DNA of 64,000 nt from Acidobacteriota bacterium (GTDB lineage: Bacteria > Acidobacteriota > Terriglobia > Acidiferrales > UBA7541). Under the pieces are notes generated by a model. It saw only the letters and a program-made list of their open reading frames with translations, was not told the DNA's origin and ran no database searches. A program made the position numbers and the translations under genes. Positions 18,298 to 26,678 of this stretch are shown here, piece after piece. The stretch lies in the NCBI GenBank assembly GCA_027307115.1, contig DAHUXN010000053.1, forward strand, positions 21,051 through 85,050. Direction: 5' to 3'. Every line of letters starts with the position of its first letter. Positions within the stretch are counted from its first letter, which is position 1.

Positions 18298-19371
18298 GTG
18301 AAACAATCCCTTTGTGCTCTGTTCCTCGCCATTCTGGCCGTGGCGGGCTGTTCTTCGAAGACCGGCCAATCTTCCGAAAGCACATCCCAATCCGTCCGTC
18401 TCACGGGCGCGGGCAGCACCTTCGTGTATCCCATCATGACGCAGTGGATCAGCCAATTTCAGTCCGCGCATGCGGGCATGCAGATCAATTACCAGTCCAT
18501 CGGCAGCGGCGGCGGAATTCAGCAGGTCAAAGCCGGTTTGGTGGATTTCGGCGCCAGCGACGCCGCCCTCGACGACAAACAGCTCGCCTCCATGCAGCCC
18601 ATGATCCAAATCCCGGAAAGCGCCGGCCCTGTGTGTATTACCTACAACTTGCCGGAGCTGAAACAGCCGTTGCGCCTGACTGCGGCTGCGCTTTCAGGCA
18701 TCTATCTCGGCACGATTAAGAACTGGCGAGACCCGGCAATTGCTCATAGCAACCCTGGCGTCACGCTTCCGAACAAGACAATTATCGTCGTTCATCGCTC
18801 CGAGGGCAGCGGAACCACCAACATCTTCACGACATACCTAAGCACTGTGAACGCCACTTGGGCCAAGAATGTCGGCCAAGGAATCGCCGTAAACTGGCCT
18901 GCTCCCGGTTCTCTGGGCGGGAAGGGAAGCGAAGGGGTTACCGGGATCGTCAAGCAAAGCGAAGGCTCGATCGGCTACACAGAGCTTAATTACGCGACCA
19001 ACAATCATCTTCCTGTCGCTATGATCGAAAATAAGGCTGGAAAATGGGTTACGCCCACTTCGGCGGGTGCCACTGCCGCCATTGCAGCGTTTACCGACGC
19101 GCTCGCTAAGGATGTCAGAACTCCCATCGTCGATCCTCCCGCATCCGCGCCCGACGCTTATCCCATCAGCGGTTTCACTTTCCTGTTAATCCCCAAAGAT
19201 GGGGCCAACAAGTCCAATCGCGAAGCGCTCAAAGCCTTTGTGCAATTCATCATCACCACAGGACAGGATCAGGCCGATTCGCTCGACTATTCCAAGCTGC
19301 CCGATTCGGTGATCCAACTTGACGGCACGTTGATTGGTCAGATGACTGCGGCGGGCCAGCCGCTGCAGTAG
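18298..19371 (+). CDS. pstS: Phosphate-binding lipoprotein of the Pst transporter
   Basis: 357 residues. A lipoprotein signal ends at AVAGC (Cys at about 18), so it is anchored to a membrane facing the periplasm. The mature part has PstS phosphate-binding loops: TGAGSTFVYPIMTQW, SIGSGGGIQQ, DFGASDAAL and RSEGSGTTNIF. It captures phosphate and hands it to PstC/PstA. The GTG start has AAAGGAG upstream. A strong hairpin lies between this gene and pstC, which fits the common need for more PstS than permease. Confidence 0.96.
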   Translation: MKQSLCALFLAILAVAGCSSKTGQSSESTSQSVRLTGAGSTFVYPIMTQWISQFQSAHAGMQINYQSIGSGGGIQQVKAGLVDFGASDAALDDKQLASMQPMIQIPESAGPVCITYNLPELKQPLRLTAAALSGIYLGTIKNWRDPAIAHSNPGVTLPNKTIIVVHRSEGSGTTNIFTTYLSTVNATWAKNVGQGIAVNWPAPGSLGGKGSEGVTGIVKQSEGSIGYTELNYATNNHLPVAMIENKAGKWVTPTSAGATAAIAAFTDALAKDVRTPIVDPPASAPDAYPISGFTFLLIPKDGANKSNREALKAFVQFIITTGQDQADSLDYSKLPDSVIQLDGTLIGQMTAAGQPLQ

Positions 19372-19382
19372 CCCGATGGAAT

Positions 19383-19434
19383 TCGAAAAAGGGGCATCCA
19401 TCGCATCAACAAACAATGGATGCCCTGTTTTCGA
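19383..19434 (+). terminator. pstS-pstC intergenic stem-loop (partial terminator)
   Basis: An inner 10-bp stem GGGCATCCAT/ATGGATGCCC (19392-19401 with 19416-19425, 14-base loop) is flanked by A-rich and T-rich arms (TCGAAAA 19383-19389 with TTTTCGA 19428-19434) that pair again. The TGTTTT after the inner stem makes it terminator-like in both directions. It probably reduces transcription into pstC and stabilises pstS mRNA. Confidence 0.65.
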
Positions 19435-19540
19435 GTGGCGTTTCTACCCTGGTCTTTACGTTCTTCGACTGGGGTTGTAGCATCCTTCCGGCTATCTCAG
19501 AGGGCAAAATGTCTGAATCTCCCAACGCGGCTTCTTTCAC

Positions 19541-20524
19541 ATGACTACCACCGACCTAGCCGCCCCCGCCGGCAATGGTTTCACGGGAGTTTGGCGCCGA
19601 TTGCGAAACTTTGATCTCGGCGATTCCGTCGCGTACAGCATCACTCTGCTGGCCGGTACCGGAATTTTCATCCTCGTCGGCGTCCTTCTCGTCGAGCTCT
19701 GGCTTAATTCCCGTCTCGCGCGTCACGAATTCGGATGGAAATTCCTGTTCACAAGTATCTGGGACCCTATCGCGCAGCATTTTGGCGCGCTGCCTTTCTT
19801 ATACGGCACGCTCGTTACTTCACTCCTCGCCCTGATCATCGCAATTCCGCTCGGTTTGGGCACCGCGATTTTCCTCGTTGAGCTTGTCCCCGCATGGCTG
19901 TCCGATTGGCTCGCCTTCATTATTGACCTACTCGCTGCCGTGCCCAGCGTCGTTTATGGCCTGCTCGGTATTTTCGTCCTCGTTCCAATCATTCGTTCCG
20001 GCGTCGAGCCCTTCTTGCAGTCAACTCTGGGTTCTCTCCCGCTTTTTCAAGGTCCTGCTTATGGTTTCGGATTCCTCGCAGCAGGCGTGGTTCTTGGAAT
20101 CATGGTCGTTCCCTTCATCGTTTCCGTATCCCGCGAAGTGCTCCTCGCCGTCCCGCAGGAGCAGCGCGAAGCTGCCCTGTCTTTGGGCGCGACACAATGG
20201 GAAGCGGCTTCGCAAGTTGTTGTCCCTTACGCTCGTTCCGGCATATTCGGCTCCATCTTTCTGGCCCTCGCGCGCGCGCTGGGCGAAACCATGGCCGTAA
20301 CCATGGTCATCGGCAACGACCCCAGCATTCACACATCTCTTTTTGCCTCCGGCTATTCCATTGCCGCCGTCATCGCCAACGAATTCGCCGAGGCTACTTC
20401 CACGCTATACATCCACGTGCTCATCGAGCTCGGTCTTATTCTCTTCGGACTTACGTTTATACTCAACGCCCTCGCCCGATTGCTGATTCTTGCCACAGTC
20501 CGGCGCGGCACGGTGCGCCCGTGA
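19541..20524 (+). CDS. pstC: Phosphate ABC transporter permease PstC
   Basis: 327 residues with six or so membrane helices, starting after a 30-residue cytosolic N-terminus. The permease coupling loop that contacts PstB is REAALSLGATQWEA (about 210). ETMAVTMVIGNDP is typical of PstC. It forms the channel with PstA. The stop codon overlaps the start of pstA (GTGA), so the two are translationally coupled. Confidence 0.95.
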   Translation: MTTTDLAAPAGNGFTGVWRRLRNFDLGDSVAYSITLLAGTGIFILVGVLLVELWLNSRLARHEFGWKFLFTSIWDPIAQHFGALPFLYGTLVTSLLALIIAIPLGLGTAIFLVELVPAWLSDWLAFIIDLLAAVPSVVYGLLGIFVLVPIIRSGVEPFLQSTLGSLPLFQGPAYGFGFLAAGVVLGIMVVPFIVSVSREVLLAVPQEQREAALSLGATQWEAASQVVVPYARSGIFGSIFLALARALGETMAVTMVIGNDPSIHTSLFASGYSIAAVIANEFAEATSTLYIHVLIELGLILFGLTFILNALARLLILATVRRGTVRP

Positions 20525-21402
20525 ACACCACTTCCAAACGCCCGACCCGAAGCCCGTCCAGAAAAATGACCCGGCGTTCCGTTACCAATGTCGTCATGCT
20601 CACCCTAACTGGCGCCTGCGCTCTCCTCACCGTTTCAGTCATGTTTTACATTCTTGGGTACCTCGCCTGGCACGGCGCCAGCGCCTTGAGCTGGAATTTC
20701 TTCACGAAATTGCCCGCGCCCGTCAATGTCCCCGGTGGCGGCATGGCCAACGCAATCGTGGGCAGTGCCAAGCTGTTGCTTCTCGCCTGCTGCATCGGAG
20801 TTCCGGTGGGAATTCTCGCGGGTATTTATCTTTCTGAGTTCGCCGGCCACACAATCGCGTCCGTCCTCCGCTTCACGGTGGACTTGCTCAACGGTGTGCC
20901 CTCCATTGTGATTGGGATCTTTGCCTATACCGTCATCGTCTTGCCCATGCACACTTTTTCAACTCTCGCCGGCGGCTTCGCTCTCGGAATCATGATGATT
21001 CCGATCTCCGTTCGCAGCACCGAGGAGTATCTTCGCGCCGTTCCTTCCAGTCTTCGCGAGGCGTCCTTGGCCCTCGGTGCGGCGCGATGGGCTACAATCA
21101 CGCGCGTTGTCGTTCCGGCGGCATTTCGCGGTATTCTCACGGGTGTAATGCTGGCATTGGCCCGTGTTGCGGGCGAAACCGCTCCGCTCATTTTTACCGC
21201 TTTCGGCAACAATTCTTGGAGCCACGGTTGGTCGCAGCCCACCGCGTCATTGCCTTTCATGATTTACACGTACGCGGTTTCGCCCTATGACGACTGGCAC
21301 CGGCAAGCTTGGGCCGCCGGGCTGGTGCTTGTGACGCTCGTCCTGCTCGTCAACATTGTCACGCGTTTGGCCCTCGCGCGCAAAATGCCGCTATCGAGGT
21401 AG
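20521..21402 (+). CDS. pstA: Phosphate ABC transporter permease PstA
   Basis: 293 residues from GTG 20521, which shares four bases with the pstC stop. A basic, Thr/Ser-rich leader precedes about six membrane helices. The coupling loop is REASLALGAARWATI and the family stretch VAGETAPLIFTAFGN is present. An alternative longer frame reaching back to 20197 lies inside pstC and is rejected. It forms the heterodimeric channel with PstC. Confidence 0.94.
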   Translation: MNTTSKRPTRSPSRKMTRRSVTNVVMLTLTGACALLTVSVMFYILGYLAWHGASALSWNFFTKLPAPVNVPGGGMANAIVGSAKLLLLACCIGVPVGILAGIYLSEFAGHTIASVLRFTVDLLNGVPSIVIGIFAYTVIVLPMHTFSTLAGGFALGIMMIPISVRSTEEYLRAVPSSLREASLALGAARWATITRVVVPAAFRGILTGVMLALARVAGETAPLIFTAFGNNSWSHGWSQPTASLPFMIYTYAVSPYDDWHRQAWAAGLVLVTLVLLVNIVTRLALARKMPLSR

Positions 21403-21408
21403 AAAATT

Positions 21409-22266
21409 ATGGCCAGCGTGGGTACAGTACATAGTGGAAATAACGTGAACCTCAAATCGGAACAGTCCGTGGACACGCCCCAGAGATTCTCCCTGCCGCC
21501 GAAGCCTTCCGTCACGGCGGACAGCAGCCTGCGTTTCAAAATCTCCGGCCTGAAAGTGTCTTATGGGCCGAAGGAAGTTCTCCACGGTATCGACATCAAC
21601 ATTTCCTCGAATGTTGTCACCGCGCTTATCGGTCCTTCCGGCTGCGGTAAATCCACATTTCTGCGCAGCTTGAATCGCATGACCGAAACGGTCCGCACCG
21701 CCCGCGTCGAAGGCGACATCCTGCTCGATGACGAAAACATCGCGGACATGGACGTAGTCAAGCTCCGCCGCCGCGTCGGCATGGTTTTTCAGCGTCCCAA
21801 TCCATTTCCCAAATCCATTTTTGACAACGTTGCTTACGGCCTCCGCATCAACGGCCACAAAGGCAGCCTCTCCGAATCCGTCGAGCACAGCTTGCGTCGT
21901 GCCGCACTTTGGGACGAAGTGAAAGATCAGCTCCACAAGTCGGCTTACACTCTTTCCGGAGGCCAGCAGCAGCGCCTTTGCATCGCCCGCGCCCTTGCCG
22001 TCGATCCGGAAGTCCTCCTTCTCGATGAGCCTTGCTCCGCGCTCGATCCAGTCACCACCGCAAAGATCGAGGAGCTCCTGTTTCAGTTGAAGCCCTCTTG
22101 CACTATCGTGATCGTCACTCACAACATGCAACAGGCCGCGCGCGCCAGCGATTTCACAGCGTTTCTTCTCGAGGGCCGGCTCATTGAATATCAGCCCACG
22201 CCGAAATTGTTTACCACGCCCGCCGATCCGCGCACCGAGGCCTACATCACCGGCCGCTTCGGCTAA
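21409..22266 (+). CDS. pstB: Phosphate ABC transporter ATPase PstB
   Basis: 285 residues. Walker [10 protein letters not shown] at about 75-83, Q-loop [12 protein letters not shown], signature LSGGQQQR at about 182-189, Walker [14 protein letters not shown] and the switch His in IVTHNMQQA are all present. PNPFPKS is characteristic of PstB. The first 45 residues are a polar extension not needed for the fold; a start further in is possible but none has a better ribosome binding site. It lies six bases after pstA. Confidence 0.95.
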   Translation: MASVGTVHSGNNVNLKSEQSVDTPQRFSLPPKPSVTADSSLRFKISGLKVSYGPKEVLHGIDINISSNVVTALIGPSGCGKSTFLRSLNRMTETVRTARVEGDILLDDENIADMDVVKLRRRVGMVFQRPNPFPKSIFDNVAYGLRINGHKGSLSESVEHSLRRAALWDEVKDQLHKSAYTLSGGQQQRLCIARALAVDPEVLLLDEPCSALDPVTTAKIEELLFQLKPSCTIVIVTHNMQQAARASDFTAFLLEGRLIEYQPTPKLFTTPADPRTEAYITGRFG

Positions 22267-22372
22267 AGCATTTCATTTTGTAACTCACGTCCCGTTTTTG
22301 CTCTGTTTCTGCGCAAACTGACGTGAGGTTTTCGCGGTTTGGTCAGACAGCCGTGGCACGCAAGGAGCTTTC

Positions 22373-23038
22373 ATGGAACGCCATTTCGAACACGATCTAG
22401 AAGAATTGAAGGAACGCTTGCTCTGGATGGCAGGTCTCGCGGAGCGCGCCGTCCATCAAGCGGTACAGGCCGTGTTTCAAAAGGACGAAGCCCTCGCCAC
22501 CCGCGTTCTCGACGAAGAAAAAGCCATCAATGAGATGCAGATCGAAATCGACGACCGCGTCATGCAGCTTGTCGCCTTGCAACAGCCCATGGCCGTCGAC
22601 TTGCGCTTCATCCTTTCCGCTTCGCGCATTAACAACGACCTCGAGCGCATCGGCGATCAAGCTGTCAACATCGCCCAATCCGCGTTGCGGATCCTGCGTC
22701 ACCCGCAGGTCAAGCCCTATGTCGATTTGCCGCGAATGAGCGAGCTCGCCGAAGGGATGGTTCGCGATAGCCTCAATTCCCTCGTTCGCCGTGACGCCGA
22801 ACTCGCCAAATCCGTCCTCGTTCGCGATGATCAGGTTGACAACCTCCGCGATCAGATTTTCCGCGAGCTTCTTACCTACATGATGGAAAACTCGGCGGTC
22901 ATTTATCCGGCCTTCGAGCTGGTTTTAATCACCAAGAATCTGGAGCGCATCGGCGACCACGCCACCAACATCGCCGAAGACGTCATTTACATGGTCGCCG
23001 GCCGCGACGTTCGCCACCTCGCTGCCGACCGCCGGTAG
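22373..23038 (+). CDS. phoU: Phosphate signalling protein PhoU, second copy
   Basis: 221 residues with both PhoU helical repeats and their motifs ERIGDQAVNIAQ and ERIGDHATNIAED. It lies about 100 bases after pstB, the classic pstB-phoU position, with AAGGAG before the ATG at 22373. It is closer to standard PhoU than the copy at 15342. Two PhoU proteins in one island may divide the work between transporter control and PhoR control. Confidence 0.93.
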   Translation: MERHFEHDLEELKERLLWMAGLAERAVHQAVQAVFQKDEALATRVLDEEKAINEMQIEIDDRVMQLVALQQPMAVDLRFILSASRINNDLERIGDQAVNIAQSALRILRHPQVKPYVDLPRMSELAEGMVRDSLNSLVRRDAELAKSVLVRDDQVDNLRDQIFRELLTYMMENSAVIYPAFELVLITKNLERIGDHATNIAEDVIYMVAGRDVRHLAADRR

Positions 23039-23178
23039 ACCTTATCTACATGCCCTGGGGGCCATTCGTACCGCTCGGCTCAGTCGTAACTCGGCGCAAT
23101 GTTCCTTGTGGTGAACGCAGCATTTGTGCCGAGTTGGGCTGCTCTGCCACCTGTTCAATGACCAAGCTTCTCCCTCGT

Positions 23179-23216
23179 TGTGACCGGGATCACACTCCTC
23201 GGTGACTCGGTTCACA
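23179..23216 (+). promoter_or_regulatory. Tandem CRP/FNR-type palindromes upstream of the metal efflux operon
   Basis: Site 1 (23179-23194) is TGTGA-N6-TCACA, a perfect match to the CRP-class consensus. Site 2 (23201-23216) is GGTGA-N6-TCACA, one base off. Their centres are 22 bp apart, two helical turns, so two dimers would bind the same face. They lie about 70-110 bases before the GTG at 23288. Confidence 0.55.
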
Positions 23217-23287
23217 GCATTCGACTAGGACATGCGGGAGGATATGAGAGCAGCACTCGTAAAGCCCATATGCTAGACTGAACACCA

Positions 23288-23665
23288 GTGCGACGATCAC
23301 TCATATTCGGATTGGCGCTGACCCTTGTAAGTCTGGGGCCAATGCCTGTTTTTGCGTGCGCGTTCTTATCCTCGTTGATGGTGCAATGCGAGACATCGAA
23401 GACTCAATCATGCTGCGAAAAAATGCGCGTGGGCCAGGGCACCGTCAAACTCGAGGCTGCGCCGGACATGTCTTGTTGCTACGCGAACGCCCCGTTGCCC
23501 CAATCGCAATACAAGGCATCCGAGCAGGCTCCGGCGGCGACATTAGCGGTTTCAACTGAAACATCAAGTCCGCTGCCGCGCATTGATGCGGAAATATCCG
23601 CGGGTGCGGCGCGAGATTATTCGCCTCCGCCTCTTCAATCTCTCCTCTGCACATTCTTAATCTAA
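23288..23665 (+). CDS. Cys-rich exported small protein preceding the efflux genes
   Basis: 125 residues, not recognised. A signal peptide ends near PVFA, followed at once by Cys (a loose lipobox). The mature part has Cys in CETSKTQSCC and MSCC pairs, six in all before a final Cys near the C-terminus, then a Pro/Ala-rich region. Paired cysteines and the place directly before an RND metal pump suggest a periplasmic metal-binding or sensing role, which is inference. The GTG start has no strong ribosome binding site. It ends about 130 bases before the TolC-family gene. Confidence 0.55.
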   Translation: MRRSLIFGLALTLVSLGPMPVFACAFLSSLMVQCETSKTQSCCEKMRVGQGTVKLEAAPDMSCCYANAPLPQSQYKASEQAPAATLAVSTETSSPLPRIDAEISAGAARDYSPPPLQSLLCTFLI

Positions 23666-23793
23666 GACTTTCCTAATACACGCGCATCAGTGCGCACGCC
23701 TGTCTCTTCGTGCGCACCAAATCGGACAGACTCACGGCGCGAGCTCGCGAGTACGACACGGACAAATCACCAAGGAAACGGAAAGGACAGGTT

Positions 23794-25074
23794 ATGAGGT
23801 CCAGTTATCTAGCTGTTTGTGCAACTCTGATAGCTCTGGCGACAGCCTTGCCGTCGCGCGCGCAGGGCGCTCCTTCGTCAGGTCACCCGGCGAAGCTCGC
23901 CGAACTCCTCACGGAAGCGGAGCGAAACAATCCTCAGATACAAGCTGCACGGCACGGATGGGACGCAGCGAAGCAGGTGCCAACCCAAGTCTCGACGCTG
24001 CCTGACCCGCAGGTGATGGTGCAGCAGTTCAGCGTCGGCAGCCCGCGACCTTTCGCCGGTTATACGAACAGCGATTTCGCTTATATCGGCCTCGGCTTTT
24101 CGCAGGACATTCCGTTTCCAGGGAAACTCCGCCTTCGCGGAGAAATTGCAAGGAAGGACGCCGATGTTTCGCAGGAAGGATACGAATCCGTTCGCCGGGC
24201 AATTCTCGCCGATGTGAAAAAAACATATTTCGCGCTGGGCTATTTGTCGGAGAGAGCGACAATTCTCAGCGTGGATGCGGATTTACTGCGCCAAGTTGAA
24301 GAATCCGCTGACGCGCGGTATCGCAGCGGCATGGGAAATCAACAGGAAGTCCTGCAAGCACAGTTGGAGCAAACCAAGCTTCTCCGAGAAATCACAACGA
24401 ATCAGTTAGAGATAGGAAAGACACAAGCCGCCATCAAGCAGCTTCTCAATCGTCCGCAAACTTCGCCCGACATCGAGGCCGCCGCGCTTTCCGAGACTCC
24501 GCTTTCCTACAGCTATGAACAGTTGCTGGCTGCCGCCGGCGCGAACAATCCGGAAATCGCAGGGATGCAAAAGAAAGTGGAGGAACAAAAGCTCCAGGTG
24601 GACCTAGCCAAGAAGGATTTTTATCCAGACTTCAATTTGCAATACATGTGGCAACGCACCGACCCCACGCAATTCCGCGCCTACTACATGCTTACGTTCG
24701 GCGTCCGGATTCCCATATATCGAGGACGTCGCCAACAACCGGCGCTGGCGCAAGCGGAAGCGGAGCAGAATCGCTCCAAAAGCGAATCCGAAACAGTTGC
24801 TCAACAAATTGCCGCAGGGCTTCGCGAGGAGTATGTGAGCGCGGGAAAATCTGCGGAACTCCTCAAGATTTATCGCGACGGGCTGCTTCCGCAATCGCGT
24901 GCGGAATTCGAAGCAGGCTTATCCGCATATCAATCGAACCACGAGGATTTCCAGGCCCTACTCGCCTCATTTCTTGACGTCCTCAAACTTGACGAAGAGT
25001 ACTGGCAAATGCTCGACGAACACGAAACATCACTAGCCCAGATCGAAGAAGCAACCGGATTGTCGCTCCGTTGA
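23794..25074 (+). CDS. TolC-family outer-membrane channel of a metal efflux pump
   Basis: 426 residues. A signal peptide (LAVCATLIALATALPSRA) precedes two outer-membrane efflux protein repeats rich in long helices with Gln/Ala/Glu (LLTEAERNNPQIQAARHGWDAAKQ and the equivalent AAGANNPEIAGMQKKVEEQKLQ). The final helical segment ends in EEATGLSLR. It would form the outer-membrane duct of a CusCBA-type pump. The ATG at 23794 follows GGAAAGGACAG; a 28-codon longer frame is rejected because it lacks a signal peptide in the right place. The next gene begins within about 25 bases. Confidence 0.88.
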   Translation: MRSSYLAVCATLIALATALPSRAQGAPSSGHPAKLAELLTEAERNNPQIQAARHGWDAAKQVPTQVSTLPDPQVMVQQFSVGSPRPFAGYTNSDFAYIGLGFSQDIPFPGKLRLRGEIARKDADVSQEGYESVRRAILADVKKTYFALGYLSERATILSVDADLLRQVEESADARYRSGMGNQQEVLQAQLEQTKLLREITTNQLEIGKTQAAIKQLLNRPQTSPDIEAAALSETPLSYSYEQLLAAAGANNPEIAGMQKKVEEQKLQVDLAKKDFYPDFNLQYMWQRTDPTQFRAYYMLTFGVRIPIYRGRRQQPALAQAEAEQNRSKSESETVAQQIAAGLREEYVSAGKSAELLKIYRDGLLPQSRAEFEAGLSAYQSNHEDFQALLASFLDVLKLDEEYWQMLDEHETSLAQIEEATGLSLR

Positions 25075-25098
25075 GGCATGAGCGCAGGAGAAAAAGTC

Positions 25099-26676
25099 AT
25101 GGCGAACTATCGAAGAGCGTTTTTTCTGGCGGCAGTTGGAAACCTGATACTCCTTTTTTTGTTAATCGGAGCGTGGCGGTACTCACGAGGGATGCATTCG
25201 ACCAAGAGCGCCGCTGTGACGAGTTCGAGTGGCACTGCGCAATCAGGTCAAGCGAGTGCGCCCATCTCAACAGTTGCTCCGCCGTCTGAAACTCCGCTTT
25301 CGCCGGTCCAGATTTCGGCCGAGCGCCTGCAATCCATCGGAGTGAAGTTCGGAGTCGTTGAACGGAAATCAGTCGAAGATGAAATCCGCACCACGGGAAC
25401 CGTCGCCATAGATCAGACCCGACAGTCCTACATTCAGACACGCTTTTCGGGCTACATCGAGAAGGTGTTCGCGGATGCAACGTACAAGTATGTCAAAAAA
25501 GGTCAGCCGCTATTCACGATCTACAGTCCGGAGCTTACTGCCGCCGAACGCGAGTACCTAATTGCGAGACAGAATGCCCAGAATCTTTCGCGGAGCTCTG
25601 TGCCGGGCGTCACCGCAGGCAGCGCTTCGCTCGTAAATGCATCTCTCGACCGCTTGAAGCAGTGGAATTTGCCGCAACGCGAAATTGCGCGGCTCGAATC
25701 CTCGGGTCAAGCACAAGAAGCGCTCGAGATCGATTCGCCGGTTTCCGGCTACGTCACGGAACGAAATGCGCTCCCCAATCTCACGGTTCAGCCGGACACG
25801 CGGTTGTACACCATCGCCGACCTTTCTACCGTCTGGGTGTTTGCTCAAGTCTTCCAGAGCGATTTGGGCCGAATACGAGTTGGCGCTCCGACTGTCTTGA
25901 CTGTGAGTTCGTATCCTGGGCGCGTATTTCAAGGAAGAGTTGACTTCATCTATCCCGACGTGGACATGACGACGCGCACAGCGCGAGTGCGCATCGTTTT
26001 TTCAAATCCCAATCTCACGCTCACACCCGGGATGTTCGTCAATGTGACGGTGAAAGTGCCGCTCGGAAATCAGCTCGTGATTCCGGTAAGCGGGGTCCTG
26101 CAATCCGGCACGCGGCAGATCGTTTTTGTGGACAACGGCGGTGGCTACCTCGAGCCGCGCGATGTGCAACTCGAGTCGCAAGTGGGCGATGATTTTATCG
26201 TTCTTAAGGGACTGAAGGCCGGTGAGCGAGTCGTCACTTCCGCGAACTTCCTCATCGATTCCGAAAGCCAGCTCCAAGCTGCGATGGGCGCGTTTGCGCC
26301 ACCTCCGCCCGGCGCCGGCGCAGCCGCGGCAATGAACACTCGCGCAGCTCCGCCTGCAGCTCAAATCGAATTCACAACTGAACCTTCGACACCGCGAAAG
26401 GGAATAAATCTCTACCGCGTGAAGCTGACGGGCGCGCACGGCACTCCCGTGACAGGGGCACAAGTGAGCGTGCGCAGCTATGTGCCGGCCATGCCGCAGA
26501 TGGGTATGGCAGCAATAAATGTCGTAACGCCTCTGAACGAAAAGGGCGGCGGCATATATGAAGGTCAAGCCTCGCTTGAATCTGGCGGCACCTGGCAAGT
26601 CACGATAACAGCTACGAAGGGCGGAGCGGTCATTGCGGCGAAACAGCTCAGCGTGAACGCGGAAGGAGGAATGTAG
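25099..26676 (+). CDS. CusB-type periplasmic adaptor with C-terminal YtkA-like domain
   Basis: 525 residues from ATG 25099 (AGGAG nine bases upstream; a start at 25078 is less likely). An N-terminal anchor (about 6-27) is followed by the CusB core: QTRFSGYIEKVF, KKGQPLFTIYSPEL, IDSPVSGYVTERNALPNL, and the barrel with TRTARVRIVF. The last ~110 residues, after a Pro/Ala-rich linker, form a separate beta domain with PAMPQMGM, resembling the YtkA/FixH-like domain attached to some CusB proteins. The Met-rich loop is a candidate copper or silver site. It bridges the RND pump and the outer-membrane channel. Confidence 0.9.
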   Translation: MANYRRAFFLAAVGNLILLFLLIGAWRYSRGMHSTKSAAVTSSSGTAQSGQASAPISTVAPPSETPLSPVQISAERLQSIGVKFGVVERKSVEDEIRTTGTVAIDQTRQSYIQTRFSGYIEKVFADATYKYVKKGQPLFTIYSPELTAAEREYLIARQNAQNLSRSSVPGVTAGSASLVNASLDRLKQWNLPQREIARLESSGQAQEALEIDSPVSGYVTERNALPNLTVQPDTRLYTIADLSTVWVFAQVFQSDLGRIRVGAPTVLTVSSYPGRVFQGRVDFIYPDVDMTTRTARVRIVFSNPNLTLTPGMFVNVTVKVPLGNQLVIPVSGVLQSGTRQIVFVDNGGGYLEPRDVQLESQVGDDFIVLKGLKAGERVVTSANFLIDSESQLQAAMGAFAPPPPGAGAAAAMNTRAAPPAAQIEFTTEPSTPRKGINLYRVKLTGAHGTPVTGAQVSVRSYVPAMPQMGMAAINVVTPLNEKGGGIYEGQASLESGGTWQVTITATKGGAVIAAKQLSVNAEGGM

Positions 26677-26678
26677 CC

